Assembly (NCBI RefSeq): GCF_014930365.1
Contig: NZ_JABXWI010000014.1
Span: 1 to 64,000, forward strand
Length of the DNA: 64,000 bases
Reading direction: 5' to 3'
From: Streptomyces caniscabiei
GTDB taxonomy: Bacteria; Actinomycetota; Actinomycetes; Streptomycetales; Streptomycetaceae
The translations under genes and the position numbers were made by a program. Shown one piece after another: positions 60,975 to 64,000 of this stretch. How positions within the stretch are numbered: position 1 is the stretch's first letter; each line of letters starts with the position of its first letter. The notes under the pieces are model-generated. The model was not told the origin of the DNA and ran no database searches. It was given only the letters and a program-made list of their open reading frames with translations.

Positions 60975-60991
60975 GTTCCCCGCGCCCCTGA
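60975..60991. repeat. Half copy of the dispersed repeat (copy E)
   Basis: gttccccgcgcccctga is one arm segment of the dispersed palindrome, just downstream of the FtsK-like gene stop (minus strand). Confidence 0.7.
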
Positions 60992-61017
60992 CGGGACCTG
61001 CCCCCCGTTCTCGTCTT

Positions 61018-64000
61018 TCAGAGCAGGGACGGTACGGCCGGTGCCGAGACCTCTCGGGCCGCGCGGTCCAACGCGCTGGCCAGCAGGGCCAGATCCGTGG
61101 GGCCGTTGCCCAACTCCCGTACGGGGCGGCGGGCCGGCGGGTCGCCCATCCGTGTCCAGTCGAGCGGGACGACCGTCGGCCGGAGGGTGGCCGTGCGCGG
61201 GATGCGCCCCGTCACCCGGCCCGCCTGGAACGCGGTCGTACGACCCCCCTCGCCTCGCAACTCACCACGCCCCGGCGCCGGTTCGTCGGGCCCCGGCACC
61301 GGCGCGCTCAGCACGACCCGCCCGCCGGCCGCCCGCCCCAGCTCGCTCTCGCCCTTCGGCCCGCCCCCACCGGTCGTCGCCACGAGATGCACCCCGAGCC
61401 GCTCACCCTCCCGGGCCACCGCCTCCAGGGCCCGGACGACCGACCCCGCCGCAGGCCGCCCCGTGGAACCCAACGGGGGCGACAGCAGCGCGTCCAGGTC
61501 GTCGACGATCACGACGAGCCGGGGAAGCTCCGTGGCGAAGCTCTTCCCGGACCCGCCCCGGCCGTCCTCCGTGGCCCTCCGGCCCGGCCGCAGCCGCAGC
61601 GTGGAGCTGGAGGACGAGTCGAGGTCGGCGGCCCCGGCCGAAGCCGCCTGCGCGGACCCCGGCCCCGACCCGCCCGCCCCGGAGGAACCCGCCCCCGGCG
61701 CCGCGGACTTCGCCGAGCGCTGCGGGACGATACGGCCCGACACCTCACGCCGTGTGTGCCACTCCACGAACCCGAGCCCGCCCAGCAGTTCGTACCGGCG
61801 CTTCAGCTCGGCGATCAGGGACTGGGCGAACTCCCGCATGCGGACAGGGTCGTTGGCCGTGAGATGGGTCCCCACATGGGGCAGATCCGTACAGACCCCG
61901 AGCCCCTCGCCGGTACGGCCCCCACCGGCCCCGCCGTCCCGCCCGTCGACGAGGACCATGCCCAGCCGGTCGGGCCGCTCGGCGGCGGCGAGCGACGCGG
62001 CGACGGCCCGCAACAGCTCGGTGCGGCCGCTGCCGGCCGGCCCCTCGATCAGCAGATGGGGGCCCTCGGCGACGAGGTCCACGGAGACGGGTCCGCGCGG
62101 CCCGGCGCCGAGCACGGCCCAGGCGCGCCCCCCGAGCGCCGTCGTGTCGTCGCCCGCGCCCGCCCAGCGCGCCATCAACGACGCCGGTGTGGCCCGCGCG
62201 AGCCCCAGCTCGTCCAGCAGCCGCGCCGACTGCGGCAACGGCGCCGACACCCGCGCCTGCCGGTCGCCGGCCGCCCCGTCCGTCCGCAACGGCGCGAGCG
62301 CCCGCGCGAACCGCTCCGCCCACGCCGCCGACACCGCGTCCAGCGTGGCCACCGTGCCGTGGTTCAGCAGGCCGGGCGCCTCCCGCGCGTCGAGCGAGAG
62401 GATGTCCCGGGTGCCGGGATGCGTCCGCTCGTCGGCACCGGAGCGCGCGCCGCCCGAGAGGTCGAGAGCGGTGTGCGTACGGCTCACCACGGCGGGGTCC
62501 ACCTGAGCGGAACCACGGGCCAGGTCGGGCCGTCCCGGACGTTCCGTGTGGTCGGGGCGGGGACGACCCGGCGAGGCGTCGGACGCCGTACCGCGCGCGT
62601 GGTCCACGGGCTCCTGCGACGGGCGACCGGCGCCCCCGCCCTGCCCGGCCGCACCGCCGTGCGCCGCGCCCGGGCGTCCACCGACTCCGCCGACCGCCGG
62701 CCCCGTCGCCCCGGCGCCACTCACCGCGCCATGCCCGGCGGAGGTGACGCGCAGGAGCCGCAGCGCCGTGGCGACGTCACCGCTGAGGAGGGCGACGGCC
62801 CCGCACGCGCGGAACGCGGGGGAGACCTCGCAGGCCGCCGTGTACGTCTCCGTCACCGGTGAGGCCGGCGACGCGGACTCCGTCTCGGCGAGGCACACGA
62901 CATGGATCCCGGCGACGGGCCCCTCCTGCGCCAGCCGCACCACGGCCTCGCGCACATCGGCGCCCCCGGGGTCACCGTCCACGATCACCACCGTGTACGG
63001 CCCCGCGAAACCGGCGCCCGCCGGTCCGTCTTCCCGGGCCCACGACGGCCGCCGCGCGCTCCGCCGGCCAGTGCCGCCTTCAGCCGCCCCGGTCCCGCGA
63101 TCGGCCGGGCCCGTCGCCCCGGGGGGCGTAATTCCGCCGGTCGTACGACCGGCGCCCGCGCCCGGTGTGCTCCCGGGAGCGTGGCCCGCCGCGTCCGCCG
63201 CGTGGTCCTCGACGCGGCGCAGCAACTCGTCCAGCCGGGCCGTGGTCTGCTCGCGGTCGTAGGCGAGGAGGAGGCGGCAGTCCTGGCCGTGGGCGGGGCG
63301 GAGATGGGGGAGCCAGCCGAGCCAGGACCAGTCACCGGCGCGCTCCTCGGTGGAACGGGCGCGGTCCGCGCTGATCAGGACCAGTTCCAGGGTGTCGGGG
63401 GAGTGCAGCGCGGCGAGCTGGGCCACGACCGCGCGGGTCAGGCCCATGAGCCGGGGGCGCGGCCCGGCCAGCCCCAGCGCGCCGACCTCCCGCAGCCCGG
63501 TGGTCACCGGTACCGCCGGCAACAGTCCTGATCCGTCCGGCGCCGCCCGGTCCGCCGTGCCCAGCCGCACCGTCAGCGCTTCCGGGTGCCCCGGCCCGCG
63601 CTCCCACAGCCGGGCGCCGGGTCCGAGCGCGGTGAGCAGCAGCGCGGCCGGGTCCGGCCAGGTCTCGGGCAGCCGCTCCCCGGCCGCCGGGAACACCGAG
63701 GCCGGCGCCCCGCGCTCGTCCTCGTCGTCCTCCGTGTCGTACTCGTACGGGTCGTACTCGGCGCCCGACTGTGTGCGCCCGCCGGTCAGCCGCCGTGCCC
63801 AGGCCCCGAACCCGCTCCGTTTGCGCAGGCCACGCGGCACGTCCGTGCCCCGGAGAGGCGTGCCCTTGCGCGTACCGGACTCGGGGGGCTCACCACCGCT
63901 CCCGAAGCCGTCGTCACCGGACATGCCGTCGTCACCGAACCCGCCGACCTCACCGGCACGCGCGTCACCCGCGCCGCGCGCGTCACCCGCACCCCGCAAG
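61018..64000 (-). CDS. FtsK/SpoIIIE-type (EccC-like) ATPase, C-terminal part
   Basis: Only the last ~993 residues are in the window; the N-terminus lies beyond the right edge. A first FtsK-like unit (PVTTGLREVGALGLAG..., about residues 140-245) is followed by a long Gly/Ala/Pro-rich, low-complexity insert (about 275-540). A second ATPase module then has GPAGSGRTELLRAV as Walker A (Arg in place of the usual Lys), DVGRxGTHLTANDPVRMREF-type sensor region and Walker B RLVVIVDDLDALL. Such proteins act in ESX/type VII-like secretion or DNA pumping. An EccC-like secretion role is plausible here, since WXG-like genes lie at 43 kb, but is not shown. Confidence 0.75.
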   Translation of the reverse strand, partial: LRGAGDARGAGDARAGEVGGFGDDGMSGDDGFGSGGEPPESGTRKGTPLRGTDVPRGLRKRSGFGAWARRLTGGRTQSGAEYDPYEYDTEDDEDERGAPASVFPAAGERLPETWPDPAALLLTALGPGARLWERGPGHPEALTVRLGTADRAAPDGSGLLPAVPVTTGLREVGALGLAGPRPRLMGLTRAVVAQLAALHSPDTLELVLISADRARSTEERAGDWSWLGWLPHLRPAHGQDCRLLLAYDREQTTARLDELLRRVEDHAADAAGHAPGSTPGAGAGRTTGGITPPGATGPADRGTGAAEGGTGRRSARRPSWAREDGPAGAGFAGPYTVVIVDGDPGGADVREAVVRLAQEGPVAGIHVVCLAETESASPASPVTETYTAACEVSPAFRACGAVALLSGDVATALRLLRVTSAGHGAVSGAGATGPAVGGVGGRPGAAHGGAAGQGGGAGRPSQEPVDHARGTASDASPGRPRPDHTERPGRPDLARGSAQVDPAVVSRTHTALDLSGGARSGADERTHPGTRDILSLDAREAPGLLNHGTVATLDAVSAAWAERFARALAPLRTDGAAGDRQARVSAPLPQSARLLDELGLARATPASLMARWAGAGDDTTALGGRAWAVLGAGPRGPVSVDLVAEGPHLLIEGPAGSGRTELLRAVAASLAAAERPDRLGMVLVDGRDGGAGGGRTGEGLGVCTDLPHVGTHLTANDPVRMREFAQSLIAELKRRYELLGGLGFVEWHTRREVSGRIVPQRSAKSAAPGAGSSGAGGSGPGSAQAASAGAADLDSSSSSTLRLRPGRRATEDGRGGSGKSFATELPRLVVIVDDLDALLSPPLGSTGRPAAGSVVRALEAVAREGERLGVHLVATTGGGGPKGESELGRAAGGRVVLSAPVPGPDEPAPGRGELRGEGGRTTAFQAGRVTGRIPRTATLRPTVVPLDWTRMGDPPARRPVRELGNGPTDLALLASALDRAAREVSAPAVPSLL

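Noticed and set aside
1..64000. tRNA genes, CRISPR arrays, insertion sequences, integrase/att sites
   Set aside because: No cloverleaf with conserved T-arm, no regularly spaced direct repeats of CRISPR type, and no transposase or integrase frame was found by eye; a tool search could still find a short tRNA.

Overview
This window is chromosomal DNA from a Streptomyces-like actinomycete. It is very GC-rich, its real genes almost always end codons in G or C, and many adjacent genes overlap by one to four bases. The order mtnA / mtrA-mtrB-lpqB / comF / hpf / response regulator / ycaQ-like / secA / large NAD-glutamate dehydrogenase is the conserved Streptomyces core order. The first ~48 bases are the 3' end of a 5S rRNA followed by a strong terminator, so the window begins just after an rRNA operon.

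Region 1 (0-5.8 kb, minus strand) is a MoxR AAA ATPase / DUF58 / DUF4350 / DUF4129 membrane operon led by a membrane protein with a Gly/Pro-rich N-terminus. Region 2 (5.9-22.9 kb) is housekeeping: methionine salvage (mtnA), the MtrA-MtrB-LpqB envelope signalling module, a ComF-type phosphoribosyltransferase preceded by two DnaA boxes, the long ribosome hibernation factor, an orphan NarL-type regulator, a YcaQ-type DNA glycosylase, a GNAT acetyltransferase, SecA, two small actinobacterial conserved proteins, a HAD phosphatase and a DJ-1/PfpI protein. Region 3 (23.5-31.9 kb) holds the giant NAD-glutamate dehydrogenase and two related Ser/Thr protein kinases.

Region 4 (32-56.7 kb) is mainly an envelope glycopolymer locus. 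It has four large proteins that fuse a GT2 glycosyltransferase to a TagF/CDP-glycerol glycerophosphotransferase-like domain, a GT4 and a GT2 glycosyltransferase, a UDP-glucose 4-epimerase (galE), a TagGH-like ABC exporter divergent from a TetR regulator across two tandem operator-like repeats, and a polytopic membrane protein. Two of the four TagF-like proteins have lost residues expected to be catalytic, and a small membrane gene next to them looks frameshifted. Inserted in this locus are a polymorphic-toxin cassette (DUF6507 partner, YwqJ-type deaminase toxin, MORN-repeat immunity protein) beside an ADP-ribosylglycohydrolase and a DUF6174 lipoprotein, and a divergent ohrR-ohrA organic peroxide pair.

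Region 5 (57-64 kb) is a binding-protein-dependent sugar ABC importer with an unusual domain inserted in its first permease, then the C-terminal part of a large FtsK/SpoIIIE (EccC-like) ATPase that runs off the window. A dispersed palindromic repeat family (core tcgcgcagttccccgcgccc) sits in intergenic gaps at 30.7, 36.2, 54.3, 56.9 and 61.0 kb. Nearly all functional calls come from recognising motifs and family architecture by eye. No database search was run.
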